A stretch of 64,000 nt of DNA from Phoronis australis. Lineage: Eukaryota; Phoronida; Phoronidae. The notes under the pieces are model-generated. The model made no database searches. It was not told the DNA's origin and saw only the letters and a list, made by a program, of their open reading frames with translations. The DNA is taken from contig NMRA01000881.1 in the NCBI GenBank assembly GCA_002633005.1, forward strand, positions 1 to 64,000, in the 5' to 3' direction. Each line of letters starts with the position of its first letter. Position 1 is the stretch's first letter. Made by a program: the position numbers and the translations under genes. This document shows positions 11,174-22,404 of the stretch, in pieces.

Positions 11174-11656
11174 AAGGCCCTGTCATACTTATTTCGACGC
11201 GTCGATGTTTTGGGGAGTTGCGGTCAGGATGAACTGTTAACTTTGGTCCTGGATCGACGAGCCAGTTAACTTCGCAGTAAACACATGAATTTAACAGTGG
11301 AACGTCGGACGCTGCGATGCAGTGTGAACAGTGTACTTCGGTCCCATCGAAGTTATCGCCAGTTGCCACTGTTATCGTCAACAATTAAAGGGCAGGGGCG
11401 TCGCTAATAGTTGCTTATATTTTGCTCGAATAATCACCAATCAAATCAAAATTTTATTCCAATTAGGACATGGAAATAATCGCAAATTGCCACATTAAAA
11501 AAAATCTTGCGATTACGTCTATGACAACAGCGTCACTTACCGTTTACTTCGATGTCCGTGACTACCGAAGCCGGTGTGAACGGTTTGCTTAACTTGGCGG
11601 TTTACCTATCCGGACGCTCCCCTCAGACCGGAGTTAAGTCAGTATGAAAGGGCCTC
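11174..11656. mobile_element. ~480-bp MITE, 'AGGCCCTxTCATACT' ends
   Basis: The left end reads AGGCCCTGTCATACTTATTT and the right end, in reverse complement, reads AGGCCCTTTCATACTGACTT. The TIR is about 16-25 bp. The interior carries repeated 'GTGTGAACxGT' and 'CTTCGGT'-like submotifs in both orientations. Ends of the form 'GGCCCTTTCAxACT' are common among hAT-type MITEs, but no clean 8-bp duplication is visible here, so that assignment is inference. The 91-codon minus-strand frame inside is a by-product. Confidence 0.55.
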
Positions 11657-12335
11657 AAGAGTCGTGATGTTGTATTTTAAGGATACTTGTACCAAAGTTT
11701 TCAAAATAGACAGACTTCGAGATAACTCTTCCTGGCTATTCTTTACTTGGATAAACTTCTTGTTGGAATTATTTGGCAGTTTAGTCGAATCTTTGTCGGA
11801 CTTGAATGTGACATTACACCTAGTCGCTAATTGTATGTGAATGGACTTACGTGGATGTTGCGATTTTGACTACCTAAATGGAGCAACATGTGTTGAGGTT
11901 TTGCTGAGATTTAGCAAGAATTGAAATGGATTGTAGTGAAAAAGAAGTGAATATTAGTTGCAGTTTTGTTCGCCGAAACCTAAAATCTGACGTTGTCTAG
12001 TTTATTTTGAAAACTGCTTTATGCTAGTTTTTGCCCTTTTACACGGTATGTACTATTGTAATTTGTTGGTGTGCTTGAGAAAATAAAAATATACCTATCC
12101 ATGCAGATGTTGTGGTTATAGCAACATCACAAACTTATTAATCAATATTTTAAAAAGCTATCCACCATTTTCGTCCTAATGTCTATAAGGTCCACCTGCA
12201 CAATTACATGTATGAAAAGCATGTCTTGTTTTATGTGACAAGCTTTCCCAAAAAAATGCGCTCAAAACTCGAGAACTACGCTGTTTTGAATGAAACTGGA
12301 GTCACATCAACACTAAAACATTTTTAAAAAGTCAT
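11657..12335. other. No recognisable gene
   Basis: A/T-rich unique-looking sequence. I see no gene, RNA or repeat. Confidence 0.4.
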
Positions 12336-12339
12336 GAAA

Positions 12340-12803
12340 ACGTCAAAACCAAATATTGCTTTGAGTGTTGCTTAATCTTGGATCTATGAAAAAAATGATC
12401 GCTGATGTGTTCAGAGTAGTCTCGACAACAGAAAGGACTGCGTGTACAATGCATTGCAATTTGCCAGAGAATGCATGTCTCACAATTTTTTTCTAAAATG
12501 AAAAGACAACTATTCCAAGTTGAAGGATACCACGCCATTCTTAGGCAGAGAATGCTTCCTTCCAAGCTAAGGTTTTTGTAAAGCGAAAATAGAACTATTC
12601 AAAGTTTAAGCATGAGCATGGTCTGTTTAAACTTGGATTTGGATAGAAAACAATTGCGAGTGCATTCAGGAGAGTTTCAAAAGCAACAAAATTGCATTTA
12701 CAATGTATTGTAACCAATCATAGAATGCTTGCTTCCCAACACAAGGTTTTGTAAAGCGAAAACATGATTATTCCGAGTTTAAGCAAAGGCGTGCACTGCT
12801 TAA
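12340..12803. repeat. Tandem repeat units U1, U2 and start of U3
   Basis: Units carry a TTAATCTTGG/TTAAACTTGG start, then 'GGAT..ATGAAAA' or 'GGATAGAAAACAA', then 'ACAATGxATTG', 'AGAATGCTT' and 'GTAAAGCGAAAA', then 'AGTTTAAGCA'. U1 begins near 12362 and U2 near 12622. U3 begins at the TTAA of 12800-12803 and continues after the element at 14449. Spacing is about 260 and 175 bp; U1 is longer because of an internal partial duplication. Confidence 0.65.
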
Positions 12804-14448
12804 AGGAGAATGCCACCCGATTTAATTATTCTTTTTTGCCGTCTTAATCGGTCTATATCCACATCGCCTCGCATACGGTCGACCTTACCTTGCTAAGAGG
12901 TGTCGCGTTAACCTGTGAGGAAGGTGAGAAACGACGCTAGCGACGTCAGTGGTTCGTATGCAGAGTGAATGCCGCTGTTGCGGTGCATCGTTCCCGCTTG
13001 TCCGAACTAAGCAGCTGCAAGGAAAGCGGGTATATCGTTTTTTTTACGTCCTCGAGAGTCAGAAATGCTTAGGAAGTGGCTCATGGTAGTGAAGACTGAA
13101 ATGTACGCTGTAAATAGCAAGTATGAGGCCGGGAGACATCTCCGTGTCTGTGGCCTACGACGTCGACAGTGCCTCACGAATGCCGGCTTACCAAATAACT
13201 CTATACGTTCCGTTGTCTGAGCTTGTTCACGTCGCCTCTCTAGTATTTCTTCATCACTGTATTCCTGTTCAGATAGCCTGTAAAACTTAACGATCCACCC
13301 GCGAAGTCGGGACTGATAAACTCTAGCTCGTCCTAAGTCGGGATTGCGAGTTGCCATGTTGGCGTTTTTTACTGAGCGTTAGCTGTTTCAAAATGAATTA
13401 TTCTCACCCCAAACCAATACTTATATAAAACTGAAACAAAGTCTGTCTCATTAGATGCAATTTGTAATGCCTTTGGAGTTTTCGTGAGAGCAAATGATTT
13501 GAGAAGCCAGCAATGAATAAATCACTGCGTTACCGGCTTTAGGTGCAATAAAACTAATTGACGCGGGGACACCGAGGCCGTGTGAGCTCATGCTAATTTA
13601 GTGTTTGCTGGCAGAAACTGTTGTGAAACAACTCGTTTTCCATCCCACGGTCAGGTGTTTGGTTAATTTTTATTTACATTTTCATTACTCAAACAATGAT
13701 TGTCAATGTACAACTTCTGCCCTGCTGACGGTGCTGTGGCCAAAGCGGAACATGAATTCGCGGCCCCCGACGAGTAAGTAGATTTGCAGTTTAGTGGCTA
13801 ATTCACCAACATAATGACGTGCACATTGCTTTGGCTCACTAGTATTGTATTTTCTTGACTGGAAGTTTAATTTTCATTGAACTTTGGCCGGTTTATGTTC
13901 GTGAAGTCTGATCCGAGTTTCCGAGCCACTTGCCGGGACGAATCCGGCCGGCCGCGACGGGCCTGATCGGGCTCTGAGCCAATCGCCAGGATAACAAGCG
14001 TTTTGTGTTTAGAACTAAAAAATAACAAGTATAAACAACACAGATCTAGGCTCTCCTGTCTATATCTCACGGAAAATACTTCGAAATTATCTCCGAACAC
14101 ACCCCAAACTCCCGCGACGGACCTTATTGGCCTGCCGAACTTTGTAGGCTACGGTGTATCCAAAAACCAATAAATCCGTAAGAGCGAAATAAAACAAGAA
14201 CTCGGTGTATTTTTAAGTTTGATGATTTATTGGTGTTAAACGATGACTTCAAGCGATAAGCTGACACCAGTAACCCGTGTTGTGAACTGCTGAACAGATT
14301 GCGAGTGAAACCGATGACGTCATTGGAAAATTTCAACACCTCCGTCTGCCGTCAGGTGTCAGGTAACGCAACCGTACGTGTCGTTATGGAGTAGAACTAC
14401 TCCATCTAAATTGATACAAATTAGGTTGTTTTTGGGTAGCATGCTCCT
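12804..14448. mobile_element. 1.65-kb TIR element flanked by TTAA
   Basis: TTAA occurs at both edges (12800-12803 and 14449-14452). The ends are inverted: AGGAGAATGCCACCC on the left and, in reverse complement, AGGAGCATGCTACCC on the right, so the TIR is only about 15 bp. The uninterrupted U1/U2 junction of the surrounding tandem repeat (GTCTGTTTAAACTTGG near 12618-12633) shows what the empty site looked like and confirms a single TTAA target. TTAA duplication is characteristic of piggyBac and Kolobok elements. No transposase is recognisable, so this is a non-autonomous copy of undetermined superfamily. It contains an ORF at 13007-13357 (-). Confidence 0.75.
13007..13357 (-). CDS. Unidentified ORF in the TTAA element, possible first exon
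   Basis: A 116-codon frame starts at ATG (13357) in a good context (AACATGG). The first ~58 residues look like real protein: they are charged, with an Arg/Lys-rich start (MATRNPDLGRARVY), a stretch EYSDEEILERRREQ that could be helical, and few rare residues. The rest is Arg/Ser-rich and less convincing. A consensus-like donor, GTGAGG, lies just after the codons for 'GKPAF' near 13180, so the coding part may be a first exon of ~58 codons that then splices. I do not recognise the family. It may be the 5' end of the element's own protein or a captured host exon. It could also be chance. Confidence 0.3.
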   Translation of the reverse strand: MATRNPDLGRARVYQSRLRGWIVKFYRLSEQEYSDEEILERRREQAQTTERIELFGKPAFVRHCRRRRPQTRRCLPASYLLFTAYISVFTTMSHFLSISDSRGRKKNDIPAFLAAA

Positions 14449-14575
14449 TTAAACATGGGATTGGGTAGAGAACAACTACGCAATGGGGTCAAAGGAGTCT
14501 CAAGAACAGAAATGAATGCTTATACAATTTATTGTAACCATACTCAGAATGTTTTAGCTTTTGATTTAAGTTAAT
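14449..14575. repeat. Remainder of tandem unit U3
   Basis: Continues the unit interrupted at 12803: TTAAACATGGGATTGGGTAG, then 'AGAACAACTACGCAATGGG', then 'ACAATTTATTGTAACCATxC' and 'AGAATG', matching U2 at 12622-12735. Confidence 0.65.
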
Positions 14576-17500
14576 TGATCTGTTTGATCATTGTCTTCGA
14601 TGTCGTGTGGCTCTACTGTTGACATAGTTGCCTGTGAGAGTGTCTTGGCATTTGGCAACGGCTGAGTCACTCAGTGCCCTCTTTGCAGCTTCAATTTTCG
14701 TACATTTATTCTCTGTTATAGACTACCTCCGTGGGCGTTTGTGTGATAAGTGTATAAATTGTCGTCTGAAATCGAATTTTCGACTTTTTAGTTTAAATAT
14801 CGAGTTTTTAGCTCGAACCTACATGTATGGGCCATCAAGTGCCAGCATCTACCATTACATACCTTACTCGAGCAGAGAAAAAGACCCGTATAGTAGTCAA
14901 AAATAATTTCGAGACGTACAAAGTTAAAGATCATCTCCACAACAAATTTAGCTAAAAATACCTTCATCCTAGAGATGCAGAAACCGTCTCTCTTTATCAA
15001 ACACTGAACCAGGCACCAATTTCAAATGCCAAGTTTTATTTTCATAATGGAATAGGTAACTATTACTGAAAAACCGATTCGTGGCTACTGCATTGTAGTT
15101 AGATTTTTTACTGGTTCTTAGATTATAGTAACTTTGAATGTCAGGCCATGTGTGTGTAGTCCATGATTAAGGAACGGCATTTCAGTCCACCAATGATTTT
15201 TTTTCATCCGAGTCCCTCGGTACTAACCAGTAATAAGACCAGCCCGCGATAGCTTTATCTCGATACCTTTAAAAGACTCTTCTCACCGTACGTTCCGTAA
15301 TAATTTCAGACCAACTGCCTTGTTCTTGTCACAGGCGCTCGAATTTCTCGATCACTCATAACCATATATAAGTTTCTTAGTAGTGAGTGACATCAGTGGT
15401 GACCGGAACAGATAAACTCGAGCATCTGTGGTTCTTGCTTGGCTGCAAAGGTTGTCAGGCAGCTTTCTTAATTTCAAGATAACGTGCGTGATCTTAGAAT
15501 TCCGAGTTCACGTACGACTCACTCCTGTGTGATCTTGAGATAAAAGCGCTACTCCAAATTCACGAACGGCAAATTCACGTGTTTGTCGACACGAAACGGA
15601 TATTAATACGCAAAAAGTTGACAAAGAAAATACCTAATTTTATGTTCTACGAAACACCAGATTGAAAGAATCATTTTCATTTAAAATTTATTTCATGGCC
15701 GTTGAAATAAAACGCTGCCAACATGGCAGCAATTTGAGATTAGTGTATATTTAGTGTATATTTCCTAAAAGTTTTGTACGTCAGCTTTTCAGTTAATTCT
15801 CGTGCCTGTAGAATCCTTATATTTGATTTTGAAAGACGGGTGACAAACAGCTTGATAGCATTTTCACCCATTTTCTAGACAGAATTAAATAAAGTTCAAC
15901 AGAAAAGTATCTAAATGTGTTCATTTTCGCCGCGAGCAATCATTGCACAACATTACATAACCCGGGCTGATAGTCGAGTAATAGATGTTGGCCTTGGCCA
16001 GATAGCTGACCTAGCTTAGAAATTTAAGAATCGCATGCCACACTCTTTGAGTAATTTTTCCAATTTCACCCGTCGTGATTGGCCAATTTTCCGAATCCAG
16101 TCTCAAGTAAAGTTTGATGGTAGCGGATGCATTGAAAAGCAGAACTGAATTTTTTTTATTTTACTGCCTGCATACGTTTTACTGTTTTTTGTAATAATGT
16201 CCTGTTTGTAATCATTTGTATGTCTTGTGTTTAAAGGTGGATCCTGAGTCGGATCATTGCAGCATTTATCAGCCGATTTTACGGATTTTATTACATCCAC
16301 CTGTCATTAGATTTGCATTTGACTAAATGACCACTAGCTGTCTCCGAGGGTTCAGAAAGTGGGCATTGCGGCTTCTCTCTTTTCCAGAGTAACAAATAGG
16401 TGGCGCTGTGACAGAGTTAACAGTGCGACCTGATCTAATTTGTCGCTCAACCCTACCCCAAGTGATGTAAGCAGTCCTCCTTTTGCCAGCCGATAGCTAT
16501 TTCATGGAGCTAGCGATAACTTTGATCGAAAATATGCTAAAAACCAAAAAATACAACAAGGTAAGACTTTCTTGTCCATAAACTTAGTCGTTTTCACTGT
16601 TCTTTGGTCTTGAATTAAATTCAACCCAATTAGGCGACATGTCACGTGCAATTTACTAGGTCACGTACAATCCTCCGTTTACAGCCACGTTTCCTTATGA
16701 CCAAGATCACAACTTTTTGTTCAGGTGACCTATAATTTGCATATTTGTGACAAAAATTATAAGTGTAGTTTAACAGTCGGTGTCCAAGCTATCATTCACA
16801 GGCAACTGATTCCATACATATTGTTTAGAATAGTTTTTCAATCAAAAAGTAATTCAGATGAATTGAGCGGTTTCGTTACACTATCATGTCGCCTGTATGC
16901 CTAAGGCATGTACTGCCTAGGTTGGATAATAAAAGGTCGATTTAAATCCTCTGTGGTAAACTTGAGACTTTCATAATATCGATTCATAATTTTCGCCGAA
17001 TCATGTAGTCAAAGCTCATGAGATTTTTAGATATTTAAACGCGTTGACCTGCCTTTTGATGCATCGAAACTCGTTGGAAAACGGTCGAGTTTTCTGAGAA
17101 AAGAGCTGATCCAGGCCAACCATGCTCAACTCAAATTCGAGTGGTCTACATCATAAATTAAATAATCTATGTTCTATATGAGAGCATTTGGGGGAAGACT
17201 AAGGACCCTCCGTGTACCCAATCGATTTTACAAGGTCGCTGGATCATTGAAAAAATACTCACTAAGTACAAAGTATCTCCACAGGGCCGCAAGATCATGC
17301 CACCTGATTCAGGCACTCAGTTTAGAACGCTGGTAACACAACAGCAATTATGAAATGGATTTTGAAGCTGCTTCAAGCCCTTTTTAACCATATAAAAAGG
17401 AAAATTAAATTCGGCATTTTACTTTAATAAAAACTGGATGATATTTTATCTTCGCTACCAACAAGAACATCGAAACCATCAGCGACCCAAGAAAATGCTT

Positions 17501-18638
17501 CATTTTTTGCGAATCCGGAAAAGGCACATGTAACCTTGCGTATTGCTTGTGACTTTAGTTAGTAAAGGGAATGGAATCCTGTAACATAACGACATCGATT
17601 ACATTGGAGTAAAGTGCATAATTTGATTAATTTTTCGTTTTTAGACAGCTAAACAGGGCGAAATACAGTTTAAGACCAATTGTACAACATCGTTTGGTTT
17701 CCAACATAGACATGTCTAGTTTCCAATTGACGGAGCACGAATTTTAGCACTGAGATGATGCGGGGAAAATGACTGTGAGCAATCGAGAGCTTTGGGAGCT
17801 ACACTCACTCTCGTCGTTCAGTCGTTTGATAATAATAGCATCACTTCGTCGCACTAGGAATTGTGCCGTGTGGTAGTCAAATAAAGGCAATTTGAAAATC
17901 ATGGGTTGGTTCCCATAAACAGACGTAACGCGGATTTTAGCGAAACATTTACCAGACAATTCTGGAAAATGATAAACAATTGCCGGCTAATCTACCATCG
18001 AAACCTATGCTCATTCATGTCTTTGGAGAATTGATAAAGATGAACGACAGAATTTTGGCGACAAAAATGTTTTTCATTAGGAAAACATGATAAAATCTTG
18101 AAAAATAGAACATCGACTGGTTACCGCATTATGTGGTTCCTGTCGCATAGAGCAATTTACTTGACGCCTTTCTGAGCACCAATCGCCCGTCGCGTTTCGA
18201 TGGGACGATGATCCCTTTTATTTTGTATTAACGGTAAAAGCCATGATCTGATGTTAAGAAACAACTTTCTCTGTCGTATAAGCTTTTCCGAAGCAACTTT
18301 GTCACGTTCTTATCTTCTGTTCCAATTTCATTTTTGAGTTAATTTCGGAAGCTAAAATAACGTTCTCAAGGTAAAAAGTCATTTCCGTTTTTAAGAAACA
18401 AAATGAAACCGATTTTACGATCAAGTAGTCAGGAGTTTTCCAAGTTTTGAAAGAAAGCGTGTCGTTTATTCAAATTTTGAAATGGTGCATTTCAAAAAAA
18501 ATACCATGTTAGTGAGGTTTTTCGCCACTTTCTTTGTTTTGTATAGTTACTGGCTTCAAAAGCTCCTTGATAACCTAGCGGAATTTAAATAGACCGGCTA
18601 CTCCCGAGCTACCGTAACGACGAACGAGGCCAATTTCT
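14576..18638. other. Four kilobases with no supportable gene
   Basis: I find no gene, RNA or inverted-repeat element here. The longest frames are 60-92 codons, several with TTG starts, and none is protein-like. A 19-bp string, ATAGGTGGCGCTGTGACAG (16397-16415), recurs exactly at 46223-46241, preceded in both places by 'CTCTTTTCCAG' 20-40 bases upstream, so a short dispersed repeat fragment is likely there. Confidence 0.45.
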
Positions 18639-19239
18639 ATGGTGGGCTGTTGAGGGGAGAGTATCGCCGTAAAATTACGCTCGTAATTACGAGCGTAAAT
18701 TAAATTGCAGGAGTGTCGCCGTACAATTACGCTCGTAAATTAATGAGGAAATTTTGCCGTAAAATTACGCTCGTAATTACGAACGTAAATTAAATTACAA
18801 AAGTGTTGTAGTAAAATTACGCCCGTAAATTAAATGGGGGAAATGTCGCCGTAAATTACGCCCGTAAAATACCGTAAGAACGTTCCAAATTTAAACCAAT
18901 CGGTGTTAACCTAACATACGCGGCTGTTCCTGGGCAGCTCGTTCTTGCACAATCGCTGACATTGCAGCAGCGATTTGATCCGCCATGATTCAACGCTCGT
19001 AGCGTAGACATGTAACCCGTCAGTAAATAAGTATTAACATGAGCGCGAGCGACCGTGAGTTGTAAAATCGAAGGTCATTGGCTAAGAGTTTAAACTAAAT
19101 TAAGAGCGTAACTTTACGCCGTAAAGAATTAAATTACGCTCTTAATTTTACGGCGTAATTAATGGCGTAAATAACGGCGTAATGTGCATGATTACGCTAG
19201 TATTTTTCCGGCGACACTTTCCCCCCAACGGCCTATCAT
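18639..19239. mobile_element. 601-bp fold-back element with TTACG palindromic subrepeats
   Basis: The left end is ATGGTGGGCTGTTGAGGGGA and the right end, in reverse complement, is ATGATAGGCCGTTGGGGGGA. Both arms then read 'GxGTxTCGCCGxAAAA'. CAATTTCT (18631-18638) and AAATTTCT (19240-19247) form an 8-bp target-duplication candidate with one mismatch. The left interior (18665-18880) has about five units of 'GTAAAATTACGCTCGTAAxT', several of them palindromic (TTACGCTCGTAATTACGAGC...). The right interior (19095-19200) has 'TTACGCCGTAA' variants. An 8-bp duplication is seen in hAT, P and Mutator-like families, but the terminal bases match none I can name. A short ORF lies inside (18906-18986, -). 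Confidence 0.7.
18906..18986 (-). CDS. 26-codon ORF start inside the fold-back element
   Basis: The complement reads ATG in an 'ATCATGG' context and encodes MADQIAAAMSAIVQERAAQ plus seven more residues (ending RMLG) before TAA. The Ala/Glu/Gln composition is strikingly protein-like against its A/T palindromic surroundings. In the three frames nothing continues it downstream. My reading is that it is the surviving N-terminal coding start of the protein once carried by the autonomous relative. The family is not identified, and chance cannot be excluded at this length. Confidence 0.3.
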   Translation of the reverse strand: MADQIAAAMSAIVQERAAQEQPRMLG

Positions 19240-19643
19240 AAATTTCTGGGTATAGAAATGTAGTCCCGTAGAGATTACTTACACAAAGGAGCCGCTTTGT
19301 TCAGAATTACTTCAGGGTAGACAGTTGACCTTCTTCGCTCCACAGAGGCACTCTCATTAACAGCAATATTTTTCTCATTAATACACTTCTAGTTCGTGTC
19401 ACGAACTACTGTGTTTTTTTCTCATGGGCCGCATAAGTAGTCATGTCAGTCCCACCATAGTTTCCGTAGCGAAGCCCAATAAGCGCAAAATATACATGGC
19501 GGAAATCCTCTGCAGGCATATTTGTTCCGTTGATATGTCACTGAAACTAATACCGGACAGAGCCATACATGACGAAGGGTCCTGGACACAGAGTGGTATA
19601 TCTGAGATTCTAATTCTATGACTTCTGGTTGGTATCCGGTTCA

Positions 19644-19752
19644 GCCTCGTCCCCAAGCCTTAACATGGCGCAGATGGGTTTAACGTTACACCAAGGACGG
19701 TTTCTGCCTGGACCGATCAGCGCCCTCTTGAGGCTTGGGACGAGGCTGGGGT
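19644..19752. repeat. Short inverted repeat (CAGCCTCGTCCCCAAGCC arms)
   Basis: CAGCCTCGTCCCCAAGCCT at the left and AGGCTTGGGACGAGGCTG at the right are inverted copies of 18 bp with one mismatch, about 70 bp apart. The whole unit of ~105 bp resembles a minimal MITE. The high G+C of the arms stands out from the flanks. Confidence 0.6.
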
Positions 19753-20656
19753 GTGACATTTGGGCCAAGACTAAAAAGTTGGGCAAAGAATGAAACGGAT
19801 GGGTCTAGAAGCTGACGGTTAGTGATGGTACTTTGAATTTGAGCATATTTGAAAAAATATTTCGTTCGAACTTGTGGTCTGTTTATAATAAATTTGCCTA
19901 GTGTACCCTTATAGGGGCTATTCGACGTAGTTTTAGCTTCTATCAGTTTTTTGTCATTTTGTTCTCACAATGAAATATTGCTCACTTGGTGTTTTGTGTA
20001 AAAAATCTAAACTAACCGCTTGACTCAAAAGATGGACGACACACAGGTTCATGGCCATTACTCGTGCCAGTCTCAATACTTACGAGCCTTTCATTCGTAT
20101 TAGTTTTAGGTTATAACTTGTTTTAGTAGCTACATGTACCAGATGCCCATGAAATAAGACTGCCTGTGAGAAATTAAAGTTTCGTAAAAGTAATACCACA
20201 TCAAAAAAGTTTTAAACAACGAATAGCAGGATTATACTATATTTTGGTCAAGGTCAATTACTTTTATTCCAGATGTGTTGAGTAAGTCGCTGTTCGTACA
20301 TACAAGCCACCATTCAAATTAACTGACTTCATAAATGAAAAGGACAGTTACGCTTAGTCATGAAAAATGTTTGACCACACAACAACAGACAATTGAAGAA
20401 GACATTAAGGGTACGCTACGCCGTCACCATGACATAAATCGATGAAACAACTTTAATCGATGTAGTACTCTAATCGGAAGCGCTTTTGGGCTTAAAAACC
20501 TTACCGCACTCGTTGGTTTGTTGTCGAATAAGCCAGCAACATAAGTAACACGCAATGGGTAGATGCGCAAATTTCGCATTTGCAATTCTAGTGTTGGCCA
20601 ACTCCAATAAACTCTGAAATGTTTTCTTGAGTCTCTGGCGGTTTCAATGATCTTGT
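19753..20656. other. No recognisable gene
   Basis: Mostly A/T-rich and anonymous. A 116-codon minus-strand frame (20424-20774) runs across the left TIR of the next element and is not protein-like. Confidence 0.45.
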
Positions 20657-20982
20657 TACCGGGGTTTTCCGTAGATAAGCCCACCCGATGAAACGCCCAT
20701 GTGCGTTTATTCGGAAAATTATGCCGAATATACGTCCATGGGCGTTTATTTGGTGTTGCAACTTCTCGTGTCAAGTGTCGAGATAATGGTGCGTTTATTT
20801 GGAAAATTTCACTTTAAAAGCCCACTTAGCGTCAACTTTTAGTCACAAAGTCAGTTTTGTGGAGTATTTATCAATTATAAAAACGAATGAAGTGTTGCCG
20901 AACTATGCATTTATTACTATAGAGTTTTTAAAAACTGTTTTAAATAAAAAATCAGCCAGAAAACCTCTTAATCCACGTGTAT

Positions 20983-21147
20983 TCAGTCCATGTCGATGTT
21001 TTCATCCAGCTCCTCCTCCGAATTTCTTTCCACCTCCGAGTCGCTGAAGGGATCCTGCGACTTGCCGTCCATCTCTTGGATACCCACGTTGTATCGCATG
21101 TGTTCGCGAATCCGGGGTTGAATAATACGGTAGAGACCATTTGCCAA
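20983..21147 (-). pseudogene. C-terminal remnant of an unidentified, probably element-encoded protein
   Basis: On the minus strand the frame closing at TGA (20983-20985) gives about 54 codons before an in-frame stop. It includes RIIQPRIREHMRYN and then a Ser/Glu/Asp-rich tail, SDSEVERNSEEELDENID. Upstream of the stop the same frame continues with 'MWKIPLDIIIRAF'. Acidic tails that follow a final helical segment are seen at the C-termini of pogo/Tigger-type transposases, which would fit the TA flanks. That is inference from layout only; I cannot match the residues. The frame has at least one nonsense mutation and no upstream catalytic domain is visible. Confidence 0.4.
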
Positions 21148-21284
21148 TCAACATTCGAATGCTCTGATAATGATGTCTAGCGGGATTTTCCACATGGATG
21201 AAGATACAAATTCCAGAAGTTTCACACAGGATGGGGGGCTGCGATATCCTCTCGAGGGTGTTTTCTTTCTCGCCGCCGTTTTCA

Positions 21285-21470
21285 AGCCAATGAGAAACAA
21301 CATGACCGCCGGACCCAAAACATGACCGCCGATCTTCCAAATCGGACCAACTCACCACTAAACAGGATCTACGGGATCAAATGAGACAGACGCACCTAAA
21401 AACATAACCGCTCTACCACAAAACAGGACCGCCGCAGACCAAACGTGACCGCCGTGACAAAATGTAAATT
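21285..21470. repeat. GACCGCCG-spaced imperfect repeat
   Basis: The motifs 'ACATGACCGCCG' (twice), 'ACATAACCGCT', 'ACAGGACCGCCG' and 'ACGTGACCGCCG' recur with intervals between about 20 and 80 bp. It lies inside the 20.66-22.01 kb element. Similar short-unit arrays occur inside the fold-back element at 62.4 kb, but the sequence is different. Confidence 0.5.
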
Positions 21471-22012
21471 ATCAATGTCTTTGTGCGAGAGTGCGGGGTA
21501 TGACGTAACCGGCCAGCTAGATGTATGAAGACTGTCGTCAAAATATGTAATGTGTAATGTGCTCCGTTAGGCCCCGAAATGTCCCACGCTCGAACTTGTT
21601 ATTTTTCATAATACGTGGTGGGAGTATTCAAGCCGAAGTTCATAGATTTTCTACTAAGTGTCCTTGGGTGCTATCAACTTCCGCCACACGGAGGTCTAGA
21701 AGTGTCATGCACATTAATTTTCTTGTCTCGCTGGGCAGATATTGCAAAAATTGATAAGTTGCTACACAATTAACGTTAACAGGTATTAACATTCCTTTTA
21801 AGGACTACCAATCCACCCAGAAGGGCTGTTTCACTTACAAAAATACATATCGCGCATCATGCTGGTATTTACGTAGCCAAAATTATGACTTTCCGTTTAC
21901 ACACCCCCTTTTTCGAATAAACGCCAGGGCGTTTATTGGTGTTACTAAAATGCCTGAAACTTATCACTTTCCGAATACACGCCCAGGGGCTTATCTACGG
22001 AAAACACCGGTA

Positions 22013-22404
22013 GTAATGGAAATAGACTCCTTGCTGAGTAAGGAACATTATGAGGCCAATGAGCTTAAGTGACTTGATTAATCATGTTTTAATTCCTGGG
22101 CAGATAAACACTGAGGAAGTGCAGTTTTATGATGCAACATTGTCATTGAGAGTCAGTTGTTGCTTAGGAACAGGCATGGCGGTGCTCTCTAAAGCCGTGG
22201 GTTTGACTGCTTGTGAAATCACAGCTTTTGATTTAATTTAATAACTTGGATTAACCAAATATGGCTGGACATTTTTTAGTGAAAGAATAAACTAGTTGGC
22301 GTGATGTAATTGAAAGCATGAAATTTCACTAATCACTTCACGTCAAAAAGTTGATTTGACACTGAAACTCGTCTGATTGCACTCCACGGCTTTGACTTTG
22401 AAAA
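22013..22404. other. No recognisable gene
   Basis: Anonymous sequence between the TIR element and the tandem duplication. I see no supported feature. Confidence 0.4.

Larger units (their letters stand above)
20659..22010. mobile_element. 1.35-kb TIR element with 'GGGCGTTTATTCGGAAA' subrepeats, TA-flanked
   Basis: The ends are inverted copies: CCGGGGTTTTCCGTAGATAA on the left and, in reverse complement, CCGGTGTTTTCCGTAGATAA on the right. TA sits directly outside each end (20657-20658 and 22011-22012). Similarity continues inward for ~130 bp through repeated 'GGCGTTTATTCGGAAA' motifs on both sides (20690-20810; 21900-21985). A TA duplication is typical of the Tc1/mariner/pogo group and a few others. 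The interior holds an acidic C-terminal coding remnant on the minus strand and a GACCGCCG-rich repeat. Confidence 0.7.
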
